A DNA stretch of 11,349 nucleotides from an uncultured Bacilli bacterium (GCA_934162685.1 CAKPJO010000040.1:1-11349); one strand, 5' to 3'; counted from the first letter of the stretch, positions 1 through 8,321 are shown. Program-made: numbers and translations. The notes: a model not told the origin generated them from the sequence alone.

Positions 1-1091
1 GTCATATAAACATTTAATTCATCATCAATAACAACTAAGTCAGCGTCTTTACCTAAAGCAATAGAGCCTTTATTATTTAATTTAAGATGATTTGCAACAT
101 TTTTAGTTGCTAAATCAATCGCAGTAGTTAAAGAAATATTTAATACATTTTTTACATTTCTTATTGCATCATTCATACGTAAAACTGATCCAGCTAATAC
201 GCCGTTACTTAAGGTAGCAACACCATCTTTTACATATACTTTTTGTCCGCCTAGTTCATATTCACCATTTGGTAAAAACCTTGCTTCCATAGAATCGGTA
301 ATAAGTAATACTTTATCTTTAGGTTTATTACGATATAAAAGTTTGATTGCATCCGCGGAAACATGGTGCAAATCCGCAATTAACTCACAATAAATATCAT
401 CATTAATTAATCCTTCACCCAATAATCCAATATCGCGAGGGTGAATGCCACGCATAGCGTTATATGTATGGGTTAAGCAATTGGCACCATTTTTGAATGC
501 TTCTTTTGCTTGACTAGCATTACTATCGCTATGTCCTAAATTAATTAAGATGTTATGATTAATTAAATAATCTAAAACATTTGCATCAGTTTCTTCATAT
601 GCAAGCGTAATTATTCTAATTTTATCTTTTGAGCAATTAATCAAATCATCTACTATCGAAATATCTGCTTTAATAATGTTAGTAGGATCTTGTGCACCAC
701 AATATTTTTTAGAAATAAATGGTCCTTCTAAATGAACACCTAGTATTGTAGCGCCATTTACACTTTCATAATCACCAATAGCTTTTAAAGCTTTCTTTAT
801 CGAATTTAAATCCATGCTCATAGTAGTAGCTAAAAAAGATGTTACGCCATCTTGGGCAATTGAAGTTGCAATATTTTCAAGATTTTTTTTAGTAGCGTAC
901 ATCGCATCTGATCCATTCGCACCATGGATATGTTCATCAATAAATCCTGGCACTATAATATATTTATTACCTAGGCTCAACAATTCATCACATGCATCAA
1001 AAGAAGAAATTTTGCCATTCTCAAACTGAATAGCGCCTTTAACTATTCCTTCGTTTTCTTTATAAATACGAACATCTTTAAAGCCTTTCAT
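1..1091 (-). CDS. nagA: N-acetylglucosamine-6-phosphate deacetylase NagA (C-terminus cut by window edge)
   Basis: Cytoplasmic amidohydrolase converting GlcNAc-6-phosphate to glucosamine-6-phosphate and acetate, feeding NagB. I translated the frame from the ATG at 1091; 363 codons are visible and remain open at the left edge, so roughly the last 10-20 residues are missing compared with the usual 375-390. The N-terminal part carries the amidohydrolase motif PGFIDEHIHG (His54, His56). HLEGPF (Glu122) is the expected metal ligand, LGHSD (His187) and THTYNAM (His208) are the other metal-site histidines, and LITDS supplies the catalytic Asp266. LAGSVLRMNDAIRN and the terminal ADLVVIDDELNV are also typical. 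The start is supported by GGAAGG ten bases upstream, lying inside the 3' end of nagB. Only four bases separate the two genes, so they are almost certainly cotranscribed and may be translationally coupled. No defect is seen in the visible part; function is assigned with high confidence from motifs and the nagB neighbour. Confidence 0.95.
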   Translation of the reverse strand, partial: MKGFKDVRIYKENEGIVKGAIQFENGKISSFDACDELLSLGNKYIIVPGFIDEHIHGANGSDAMYATKKNLENIATSIAQDGVTSFLATTMSMDLNSIKKALKAIGDYESVNGATILGVHLEGPFISKKYCGAQDPTNIIKADISIVDDLINCSKDKIRIITLAYEETDANVLDYLINHNILINLGHSDSNASQAKEAFKNGANCLTHTYNAMRGIHPRDIGLLGEGLINDDIYCELIADLHHVSADAIKLLYRNKPKDKVLLITDSMEARFLPNGEYELGGQKVYVKDGVATLSNGVLAGSVLRMNDAIRNVKNVLNISLTTAIDLATKNVANHLKLNNKGSIALGKDADLVVIDDELNVYM

Positions 1092-1095
1092 AATT

Positions 1096-1824
1096 TTATT
1101 TCCTTCCAATTATTAATGATGCTGCGGCTTCATCGCAATAAATAGTAACATTATGGTGTCTATTTAAAATCGTCATTGGCCAGTTAATATCTTCGTTACC
1201 TTCAAATAAATGTTTAATAGCTAAGGCTTTATGCTCACCTGTAGCAATTAATACAATTTTTTTAGAATTTAATATTGATTCTAATCCCATTGTGATAGCA
1301 GAAGTTGGAACATCATCAATTGAAGCAAAGAAACGGCTATTATCTAAACGCGTAGATTCTTTTAATTCTACTTTATGAACATGACTATCAAAAGGTGTAC
1401 CTGGTTCATTAAAAGCAATGTGACCATTACTACCAATACCTAGAATTTGGAAATCAATACCACCATCTTTAGCAATGTTTTTTTCGTAATTTTCAATGGA
1501 ATCTTCATAATTAATACCATCGGGTACATGAATATTTGTTTTGTTAATATCAATATGATCAAATAAGTTATGCATCATAAAATAGTAATAAGATTGGTCA
1601 TTATCTTTTGTTAAGCCAATATATTCATCAAGATTATATGTTTTAACATTTTTAAAAGAAACTAAACCTTCTTGATACTTTTTAATAAGTTCTTTATATA
1701 CACCAACCGGGCTACTACCTGTGGCAAGTCCAAGTATCGTGTGTGGATTTTTATTAATTAAATCCACAATTTCATCAGCGATTTCTTCATTAATCTCTGC
1801 ACTTTTTAAAACTTTTAATTCCAT
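1096..1824 (-). CDS. nagB: Glucosamine-6-phosphate deaminase NagB
   Basis: Cytoplasmic enzyme isomerising and deaminating glucosamine-6-phosphate to fructose-6-phosphate and ammonia, the last step from amino sugars into glycolysis. The 242-residue length fits the short Firmicutes class, not the longer allosteric E. coli type (266). The phosphate-binding loop GLATGSSPVGVY is at 32-43, NLDEYIGL gives the catalytic base Asp66, and GSNGHIAFNEPG at 131-142 gives His135 and Glu140. Asn133 occupies the place of Asp141 in E. coli; from memory this is also Asn in B. subtilis NagB, so it is a class feature, not a defect. The ATG at 1824 is preceded by AAGGAG, which also encodes the last Lys-Glu of the upstream GH94 gene; only five bases separate the two. 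It is followed after four bases by nagA, giving the classical pair. Confidence 0.97.
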   Translation of the reverse strand: MELKVLKSAEINEEIADEIVDLINKNPHTILGLATGSSPVGVYKELIKKYQEGLVSFKNVKTYNLDEYIGLTKDNDQSYYYFMMHNLFDHIDINKTNIHVPDGINYEDSIENYEKNIAKDGGIDFQILGIGSNGHIAFNEPGTPFDSHVHKVELKESTRLDNSRFFASIDDVPTSAITMGLESILNSKKIVLIATGEHKALAIKHLFEGNEDINWPMTILNRHHNVTIYCDEAAASLIIGRK

Positions 1825-1829
1825 AATGC

Positions 1830-4364
1830 TTACTCCTTTATTTCAATATTTATTTCTTTGTTATTAGCTAAGAATGTTTCATCAAACACTAATACTTTTT
1901 CTTTACTTTCTTCATTATTTACAAGAACCACTCTTTTACCATTATTAACATTTTGATAATGAATACGTAATAATGTACCTTTTATTAATAAAGAGCATGA
2001 TAATTCTCTACTTGGATAATAATCTCTAATTGTTACTTTAATTGTTTTTAAATCTGGATTAATACCAAATGTGCCTTTTATTAATGTTTTTATTAATGTA
2101 TTTGCGGAACCTGTATACCAATCAGACATTGATTCTCCATCCATATCTTCTTCTATGTTATAAGAATAAGAGTTTGGCATAACAAATGGAGTAGTAGTTA
2201 ATGTTTTATGCGAAATTGGTAAGAGTTTTTCGATTTGTTCATACGCTAATTTATCTTCATTTAGCATAAATAAAGCCATAACACCAAATAACGCTCCATG
2301 AATATAAGTTGCGCCATTTTCCGCGGTGCCTTTTGGTAAATTTACAATTCTTCCTACGCCTTTAACATCGTTAGCAAAATAAGGTTCAAACGTTTTTAAG
2401 CCATATTTAGAATCTAAATTTTTAAATCCATCTAAAAGATCATCTTTAGACATGAAATTATTTTTATTCATTCCTGAAATAACATAGAAAGCATTCGCAG
2501 TTAAAGAATTACGTGATTTATGGTCAACATCATCAAAGCTACCTACATAATAACTACGATCTTCTCCCCAACCATGCACAATACGTTTTAGTCCATCTTT
2601 TTCTTTAATAGCAAATTTTTCAATGCCTTCTTGAATTTCTTCATGGACACTATGATATTTATCTATTAAATCTTCATGAGTATGAACTTCTTTTAATATT
2701 TCAATCATTTGTTCTAAGTTGGTATAAAGTTGTAATGTTGCCATAATTGAAACGCCATTACCATAATCTTTACTTGGATTTTTACTTAATCCTAAACCAT
2801 CTAATGCATCATTCCAATCGCCATACATTGCTCTAAGGCATTTAGTATCTTCATCGATATGTGTGATTAGATAATCCATAACTTGAATCATATGATCTAA
2901 AACAGTATCGCGTCTTTTAGAAAGAACTACTCCGCCACTTTTTACGCGATCATAATATCCAACTTTTTTAGTAAGTATTGAATAGTCTTTAGTATAAGCA
3001 AGATATGTATAAATTGTTGAAATAATCCATACACCTTGGTCAATAAAATCTCTTAAATCCATTAAAGGAACAGATCCTTTAGGAGGTATAGAATATTGAC
3101 GTGGAGGATTGCCACTTGAATCAATAAAGCTTAAAACTTCTAAAATCTTTTTCTTACATGCTTTAGGATTCCAAATTAAAGCTGCTTCAATTTGTTGCAT
3201 TACATCTCTTACTCCTAAAAACATAGCTCCAGAGTTTTTTGCTAATCCGCAATATTCTGTTTGATACATAACATACTTTAAAAATTCATTTAAAACTTGA
3301 GTATTAATTTTTTCATTATTCCAAGATTCAAAATTTATTTTTAACATGCCTTGCGAATTCATAATACGCTTATTATATTTTTGCTTTTTAATAAGTATTT
3401 GCTCGATATCTTTTGAAGAAATACGCTCTTTTTGTAAAGCATTATAAACATTCAAATCATGAGTAAAGCTCATTACGTAATTAATTTCTACGCTTTCATT
3501 AGCTTTTAATTCGTAGTGATTAATATCTCCCATTATTGCCGTATCGGTAAAATGTGTAACATATTTATCTTTAATAAATTTTCCTTCTCTTAAAGGAACA
3601 GAATTAACTAATTGATTTTCACGATTACCCATAAATACGCTTCGAGATGTTGTATTATACGTTTTAAATGGTTTTTCGTTAACAAATGTTCTTACAATTG
3701 TCCCGAAGTTCTCAACATGTACTTTGCGGTTAATATCTTCAGGTGATTCAAAAGCAAATACATCATCATTATAAGTAGACTTTTTAAACCATTTAGTTTC
3801 CATACTTTCCCCGTTTGCGTATTTAAACAAACAATTCATGTATGAAGATAAATAAACCTTTTTAGTTGTGCGGCTATGATTATGTGCTAAAACGGTAAAT
3901 ATAACTTTTTTATCATCTGTTACAAAAATACGTAAAGCATAATCTATGCTTTTACTTTTAGCAAGATAATAAACACACTCTTTACTATAAACAGTTGCAC
4001 GTTTAATATCACTTTCTAAAGGATTTTGCGCTCTTCCCATAATCGAAATAGGAATAAATTTATCTTTATCTTTTTCACCAGCAAAAAATCCTAGATATGG
4101 TTCTTTTCCTTCATCAGCTGGTAATACTAGATAAAAAGTCGATTCATTTATCGATATATATCCTGATGAATATGCCCATAAGGTGAATCCATCTGTACCG
4201 TATGGAAAGCGTGATACTCCAAAATTACGTTCTTTACAGACTACTCGTCCATCTTTAAGAAAGTAAGTATTTTCAAGTAGATAATTATTAGAATTAACAT
4301 CTAATTTTTCCACTTCCCGTATTAAATGTCTTACTTCTTTTTCAAAATCATATTTTTTTCTCAT
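1830..4364 (-). CDS. GH94-family disaccharide phosphorylase, probably chitobiose phosphorylase-like
   Basis: Predicted cytoplasmic inverting phosphorylase that splits a beta-linked disaccharide with phosphate, giving a sugar-1-phosphate and a free sugar. Numbered from the ATG at 4364 the protein has 844 residues, the usual size for cellobiose and chitobiose phosphorylases. An N-terminal beta-sandwich region (about 1-300) is followed by a helical barrel containing RDVMQQ (386-391), GDWNDALD (515-522; Asp519 aligns with the GH94 catalytic acid), ENGATYIHGA (His689) and DWYTGSA (Thr751, Gly752), the latter two in the phosphate-binding region of known GH94 enzymes. The C-terminal RDYYPSR and IKGTLLRI segments match the family's end. 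An upstream in-frame TTG at 4391 would add nine residues but has no ribosome site. Substrate is inferred: the following nagB-nagA and preceding mutase favour N,N'-diacetylchitobiose or another GlcNAc-containing disaccharide, but cellobiose-type activity cannot be excluded. Some core motifs deviate from the characterised enzymes, for example IDQGVW where SDDxLW is common. Confidence 0.9.
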   Translation of the reverse strand: MRKKYDFEKEVRHLIREVEKLDVNSNNYLLENTYFLKDGRVVCKERNFGVSRFPYGTDGFTLWAYSSGYISINESTFYLVLPADEGKEPYLGFFAGEKDKDKFIPISIMGRAQNPLESDIKRATVYSKECVYYLAKSKSIDYALRIFVTDDKKVIFTVLAHNHSRTTKKVYLSSYMNCLFKYANGESMETKWFKKSTYNDDVFAFESPEDINRKVHVENFGTIVRTFVNEKPFKTYNTTSRSVFMGNRENQLVNSVPLREGKFIKDKYVTHFTDTAIMGDINHYELKANESVEINYVMSFTHDLNVYNALQKERISSKDIEQILIKKQKYNKRIMNSQGMLKINFESWNNEKINTQVLNEFLKYVMYQTEYCGLAKNSGAMFLGVRDVMQQIEAALIWNPKACKKKILEVLSFIDSSGNPPRQYSIPPKGSVPLMDLRDFIDQGVWIISTIYTYLAYTKDYSILTKKVGYYDRVKSGGVVLSKRRDTVLDHMIQVMDYLITHIDEDTKCLRAMYGDWNDALDGLGLSKNPSKDYGNGVSIMATLQLYTNLEQMIEILKEVHTHEDLIDKYHSVHEEIQEGIEKFAIKEKDGLKRIVHGWGEDRSYYVGSFDDVDHKSRNSLTANAFYVISGMNKNNFMSKDDLLDGFKNLDSKYGLKTFEPYFANDVKGVGRIVNLPKGTAENGATYIHGALFGVMALFMLNEDKLAYEQIEKLLPISHKTLTTTPFVMPNSYSYNIEEDMDGESMSDWYTGSANTLIKTLIKGTFGINPDLKTIKVTIRDYYPSRELSCSLLIKGTLLRIHYQNVNNGKRVVLVNNEESKEKVLVFDETFLANNKEINIEIKE

Positions 4365-4371
4365 TGTTATA

Positions 4372-4377
4372 TCCTCT
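4372..4377 (-). promoter_or_regulatory. Ribosome binding site that fixes the GH94 start
   Basis: On the minus strand AGAGGA lies seven bases before the ATG at 4364. No comparable site precedes the in-frame TTG at 4391, which lies inside the end of the mutase gene. This supports the ATG and leaves a 16-base gap between the two genes instead of an overlap. Confidence 0.75.
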
Positions 4378-4380
4378 ACG

Positions 4381-5796
4381 TTAATTATCAATGTCTTTAA
4401 CGTATTTTTTTAATATATTAATATACTCTTCCGCTTTTTCTTTAGTTTCCATTTCCACAAATATTCTTAATACTGGTTCTGTACCTGAACGACGTAATAA
4501 AATCCAAGAATCATTAGCGAATAAGTATTTAATATTACGCCCAAATCTCTCTACTTTTACCACTTTATCTGGAAATGTAATTTCTTCATTATTTAAATAG
4601 TTAATAACTTTCTCTTCATCACGATAAGAAATAAACGATTCAATATCCACATGATAGAAATTAGCAAAATCACGAACTTCTTTTACAATTTCTGAAACTG
4701 ACTTATTCATAACTACAAGCATTTCTAAAAATAATGCCGCGGCAAAAGTTGAATCCTTACCAAATAAATAACCTCTAATAGTTAATCCACCAGAAGATTC
4801 TCCGCCAAGTAAAGCATCAACACGTTTTAATTCACTAGAAATATTTTTAAATCCTACATCAACTTCATAACATTTATGACCTAATTTTTCGCTTACTTTA
4901 TCTAATAAATTAGATGTGGCACAGTTTTTAACACTATCTCCAGACATATGACGATACTTAACTAAATAGTAATATAAACAAGAAAGAATAACATTACTAT
5001 CAACATAGTTACCAAATTCATCTAATACTCCTAAACGATCACCATCAGAATCGATACCAAGAATACAATCGTATTTCTTCTTTTTTAAGTATTTACGATC
5101 TAATTCCATATTTTCTTTAGTTGGATTAGGTAGTTTATTGCCGAAATAAGCATCTTGTTTTTCATCAATAGTTTCAAAATTCTTTAAATTTAGTTCTTTA
5201 GCTAGTAATGATAAAGACTTTGTTCCAACACCATGAAGATTATCAAATAACACTTTAATTTTACTTCCATAAACGCTAGGAGAAATAAATCCTTTAATGA
5301 AAACAACATAATCTTTTAAAAATGAAATAATTTTTACGTTTCCATCTTTAAGAGCATTTTGAATGTCTTTAGTTTTAACTTCTTTAACTTGAGATATCTT
5401 TTCTTCGATAGTATTCGTAAGTTCAACATCGGCATCCATACCTTCTTTTTGGAATACTTTAATACCATTGAAGTAATAAGGATTATGAGACGCCGTAATC
5501 ATTACACCAAAATCATTGTTTAGGCTTTTTGTTTCAAACATAACCGCCGGTGTTGGTGTTGCTTCTTTTGATAACAATACTTGCACATCATTAGCCGCAA
5601 AAACTTCCGCCATCCATATAGCGGCCTTATCTGATAAAAAACGATAATCATAACCAATTACTATTGGACATGTTGATTTTTCTAATTTAATCAAATCCGC
5701 GATTGCTTGCGCTACTAATTGGATGTTTTCTTTATTAAAATCTTCTCCAATAACACCACGAAATCCGCCTGTTCCAAATTTTATTTTACTTTCCAT
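4381..5796 (-). CDS. Alpha-D-phosphohexomutase (phosphoglucomutase/phosphomannomutase family), probably acting on GlcNAc-1-P
   Basis: Cytoplasmic mutase interconverting hexose-1- and hexose-6-phosphates through a phosphoserine. All four family signatures are present and in order in the 471 residues: the N-terminal GTGGFRG (8-14), the active-site TASHNP (Ser103), the magnesium loop DSDGDR (249-254), the sugar-binding loop GGESSGG (331-337), and the C-terminal phosphate-binding RRSGTEP (435-441). The length fits compact bacterial members, shorter than the roughly 550-580 of PgcA-type enzymes. ATG at 5796 follows GAGGAG at normal spacing. The gene sits directly before a GH94 phosphorylase and two genes ahead of nagB-nagA, so the likely in vivo step is GlcNAc-1-P to GlcNAc-6-P, linking phosphorolysis to NagA. 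The GESSG loop does not by itself decide between glucose, mannose and N-acetylglucosamine phosphates, so a glucose-1-P role remains possible. Confidence 0.92.
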   Translation of the reverse strand: MESKIKFGTGGFRGVIGEDFNKENIQLVAQAIADLIKLEKSTCPIVIGYDYRFLSDKAAIWMAEVFAANDVQVLLSKEATPTPAVMFETKSLNNDFGVMITASHNPYYFNGIKVFQKEGMDADVELTNTIEEKISQVKEVKTKDIQNALKDGNVKIISFLKDYVVFIKGFISPSVYGSKIKVLFDNLHGVGTKSLSLLAKELNLKNFETIDEKQDAYFGNKLPNPTKENMELDRKYLKKKKYDCILGIDSDGDRLGVLDEFGNYVDSNVILSCLYYYLVKYRHMSGDSVKNCATSNLLDKVSEKLGHKCYEVDVGFKNISSELKRVDALLGGESSGGLTIRGYLFGKDSTFAAALFLEMLVVMNKSVSEIVKEVRDFANFYHVDIESFISYRDEEKVINYLNNEEITFPDKVVKVERFGRNIKYLFANDSWILLRRSGTEPVLRIFVEMETKEKAEEYINILKKYVKDIDN

Positions 5797-5827
5797 GCTA
5801 TCATACTCCTCTTATAGACTTTTATAA

Positions 5828-7027
5828 TTAATCTTTTGTAATTGTAAATGTACACCACCATGGACGCACTAATGTACCATCACTATCATTTACTAATGAA
5901 ACAACCATTGAATAAGTTCCTTCTTCAACTGGTGCATCATTGCTATAGAATTTTTCACCTTTTTCATAATGAACTTTATAACTTACATTATTAGTAATAG
6001 AAACGACTGTTGGTGTATGTGGTTTACCATCATAAGTAAACGATGTTTCTTCACTAAATTGCACTTCAATAGAAACCGCTGTAGCAGGCTTAATAATGTA
6101 CCAACGGAAATCGCTAGCTTCTTTATATGTGTCATTTGCAATGGATTTAATATTAATTGCATATGTTCCTGGTGTTGTAGGAGCAACGCCTCCTAAATTA
6201 GTTGCACCATCATCCTTAGTGTAATAAATTTCAACTTCTACGCCTTCTTCATTCGCGGACGCTGTTATTTCTGGTACATTACCTTCTACAAACATCACGC
6301 CACTTTCAATAGAAAACTTAAATGTTGGAGTAATACGACTATCTTCATTAACAATTTCATACCAACGGAAATCACTTACTGATTCATATGAATCATTTTC
6401 AATAGTTACTACGTTTATCGCATACTTACCTACTTCTTTTGGAGCAACATTTCCTAAATTTGTTGCGCCATCATCTTTAGTATAGTAAACGTTATATTGC
6501 ACACCTTCAGTTACTGTTACTTCAATATTTTTAATAGCGTTCACCACAAATTGAGCACCATTTTCAAAAGGATTATTATCAACTACAAAAGAAATTGTTG
6601 GTTTTTCTTTTTTTATATTAGAATTTTTAATATTAATATTATATGAAGCACTAAATCCTTTATAAGTAACTACAACACTAGCAATACCTACTTTTGACAT
6701 ATCTGGAACAGTTACCATATCCATAGTTACATCAATAACTTCACTAGTTTCATCGGTATAAGTTAATCTTAAAGTTACTCCATCAACACTTAATGTTTCA
6801 TTTATTTCATATTCTGTTTTAAGTGGATAATCTTCTATGCTTATTTCTTTTAAAGTTTTAATAACACTAGTACTTGTAGGGGTAGATGGCTTAGTGCTTA
6901 CATTTGTACTATCTGAAGTTGAAGCACTAGAAGATACACTACCTTTTCCACTAGTGGATGTATTATTATTGTTACATCCTGTTACAATAAGCGCTAATAA
7001 ACATAAAGCATAATTGATTTTTTTCAT
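5828..7027 (-). CDS. Surface lipoprotein with Ser/Thr linker, Big_3-like domain and three MBG-like repeats
   Basis: Predicted lipid-anchored extracytoplasmic protein of 399 residues. The signal peptide runs from MKKINYALCL to the lipobox VTGC with Cys18 as the lipidated residue. A low-complexity Asn/Ser/Thr linker follows (19-55), then a bacterial Ig-like domain of the Big_3 type (about 58-133) with the YKGFSASYNI ending. Three tandem modules follow at about 142-226, 232-313 and 318-397. The first two share YYTKDDGATNLG and SDFRWY almost exactly; the third is diverged and contains the YDGKPHTPTV signature typical of MBG-like domains. No solute-binding-protein fold, transmembrane helix or LPXTG motif is seen. 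GGGAG precedes the ATG and the gene begins 17 bases after the ABC ATPase, in the slot where a binding protein might be expected. The role is unknown; attachment, glycan contact or envelope structure are possibilities from architecture only. Confidence 0.85.
   Translation of the reverse strand: MKKINYALCLLALIVTGCNNNNTSTSGKGSVSSSASTSDSTNVSTKPSTPTSTSVIKTLKEISIEDYPLKTEYEINETLSVDGVTLRLTYTDETSEVIDVTMDMVTVPDMSKVGIASVVVTYKGFSASYNINIKNSNIKKEKPTISFVVDNNPFENGAQFVVNAIKNIEVTVTEGVQYNVYYTKDDGATNLGNVAPKEVGKYAINVVTIENDSYESVSDFRWYEIVNEDSRITPTFKFSIESGVMFVEGNVPEITASANEEGVEVEIYYTKDDGATNLGGVAPTTPGTYAINIKSIANDTYKEASDFRWYIIKPATAVSIEVQFSEETSFTYDGKPHTPTVVSITNNVSYKVHYEKGEKFYSNDAPVEEGTYSMVVSLVNDSDGTLVRPWWCTFTITKD
5837..6604 (-). 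repeat. Three tandem MBG-like modules inside the lipoprotein gene
   Basis: Modules at 6350-6604, 6089-6334 and 5837-6076 encode about 80-85 residues each. The first two share long runs of protein sequence, and a 14-base identity (plus strand taccaacggaaatc) recurs at 6099-6112 and 6360-6373. The third is clearly related but diverged. The pattern suggests duplication of a single domain, with the first two copies younger or kept similar by recombination. Confidence 0.75.
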
Positions 7028-7044
7028 ATTTGTTTTCTCCCTTT

Positions 7045-8319
7045 TTACAAAATATTTTCTTCCGTTAATTCATCAAATAAATGCATAGATTTTTGGTCAA
7101 AAGCCACTTTAATTACATCACCAAAATGGAATGGTGATCTTCCTTGTAATTTCATAACAAACTCATTGTTATGTCCTCTTAAATTAAGTTCTTGGTCATT
7201 TACATCTAACTTTAGGTATACTAAACATTCGCTACCTAACGTTTCCACTACTCCAACACGAGCTAAGAAAGATAATTCATCATCTTTTTGCGCCACATGG
7301 ATGTTCTCACTACGAATACCAAGAATCATTTGGTGTTCATTTTTCAAATTATTTTTAAAATAATCAGCTTTCTTTTGAAGTTCTGCTAACTCTATTTCTT
7401 TTTGGGCAATGAATTTTTGTTTTGCTTGTTCATTACCTTTAAAATCACTCACGTCAATTTCATTATTAATATTGCTAAATGCTTCCACTTTCGATTTATA
7501 GAATTTATTATGGGCAGTTACTAAGTCTTTAGGGCATTTAATACTTACACCATTTTCTAAGACAATATTTCCTTTATTATAATTAACTTTGAAAAAATTC
7601 ATTGGTGGAGTACCAATAAATCCTGCAACAAACTTGTTAATTGGATGATCATAAAGATTTGTTGGTGTATCTATTTGTTGTATGATGCCATCTTTCATAA
7701 CGACAATTCTTGTTCCCATCGTCATCGCTTCTACTTGATCATGGGTAACATAAATAAATGTAGTTTTAAGTTTTTCATATAAACGAATAATTTCTACACG
7801 CATCGCACCGCGAAGTTTAGCATCTAAGTTACTTAATGGTTCATCAAATAAATAAACTTTGGCATCACGAACGATTGCTCTACCAAGCGCTACACGTTGT
7901 CTTTGTCCACCCGATAAAGCTTTAGGTTTACGATCTAAATATTCTTCAATACCTAAAACTTTAGCTACTTCATGAACCTTTGTTTTTATTTCTTCTTTCG
8001 GAACGTGACGAAGTTTTAATCCAAAAGCAATATTATCAAATACTGTTAAATACGGGTACAAAGCATAATTTTGGAAAACCATTGCTAAATTACGATCTTT
8101 TGGTTCAACATCATTCATGTATTCGCCATTGATATAAAGTTCACCACTTGTAATATCTTCTAATCCCGCGATCATGCGAAGAGTAGTGGATTTTCCACAA
8201 CCTGATGGTCCAACAAATACGATAAATTCACCATCTTCAATATCCATGGTAAAATTATCTACTGCTTTTACATTGCCTTTATAGACTTTCGTTACATTTT
8301 TTAAACTTAGACTTGCCAT
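7045..8319 (-). CDS. msmK: Sugar ABC importer ATPase, MsmK/MalK/UgpC family, with an inserted segment
   Basis: Cytoplasmic ATPase subunit that powers CUT1-type carbohydrate ABC importers. The nucleotide-binding domain is complete: Walker A GPSGCGKST (37-45), Q-loop Gln83 in VFQNYALYP, signature LSGGQ (135-139), Walker B VYLFDEP (155-161) and switch His193 in YVTHD. The C-terminal OB/TOBE regulatory region follows, with GTPPMNFF, ILGIRSENIH and HLFDE landmarks. At 424 residues it is about 50-60 longer than usual; the excess is a Lys/Glu-rich, probably helical stretch at about 266-329, between two TOBE strands. AGGTGA lies six bases before the ATG, and the ROK gene ends two bases upstream. No permease or binding protein is present nearby, which fits MsmK-type ATPases that serve several importers from one locus. 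The symbol reflects family membership; exact partners are unknown. Confidence 0.93.
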   Translation of the reverse strand: MASLSLKNVTKVYKGNVKAVDNFTMDIEDGEFIVFVGPSGCGKSTTLRMIAGLEDITSGELYINGEYMNDVEPKDRNLAMVFQNYALYPYLTVFDNIAFGLKLRHVPKEEIKTKVHEVAKVLGIEEYLDRKPKALSGGQRQRVALGRAIVRDAKVYLFDEPLSNLDAKLRGAMRVEIIRLYEKLKTTFIYVTHDQVEAMTMGTRIVVMKDGIIQQIDTPTNLYDHPINKFVAGFIGTPPMNFFKVNYNKGNIVLENGVSIKCPKDLVTAHNKFYKSKVEAFSNINNEIDVSDFKGNEQAKQKFIAQKEIELAELQKKADYFKNNLKNEHQMILGIRSENIHVAQKDDELSFLARVGVVETLGSECLVYLKLDVNDQELNLRGHNNEFVMKLQGRSPFHFGDVIKVAFDQKSMHLFDELTEENIL

Positions 8320-8321
8320 AA

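Noticed and set aside
814..1029. Short plus-strand open frame opposite nagA
   Set aside because: It is antisense to a conserved gene in the AT-rich DNA, has no recognisable domain and lies opposite well-conserved NagA motifs.
4391..4600. Short plus-strand open frame opposite the mutase
   Set aside because: It is a shadow of the conserved C-terminal region of the mutase and has no family resemblance.
5969..6196. Plus- and minus-strand short frames inside the lipoprotein gene
   Set aside because: They are alternate-frame readings of the repeat modules, with Cys/Asn- or Gln/Leu-rich unnatural composition.
5828..7027. Lipoprotein as an ABC solute-binding protein
   Set aside because: It consists of Ig-like and MBG-like repeats; no periplasmic-binding-protein sequence pattern is seen.
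7166..7363. Short plus-strand open frame opposite the ABC ATPase gene
   Set aside because: It is antisense to a full-length conserved ATPase and has no independent support.
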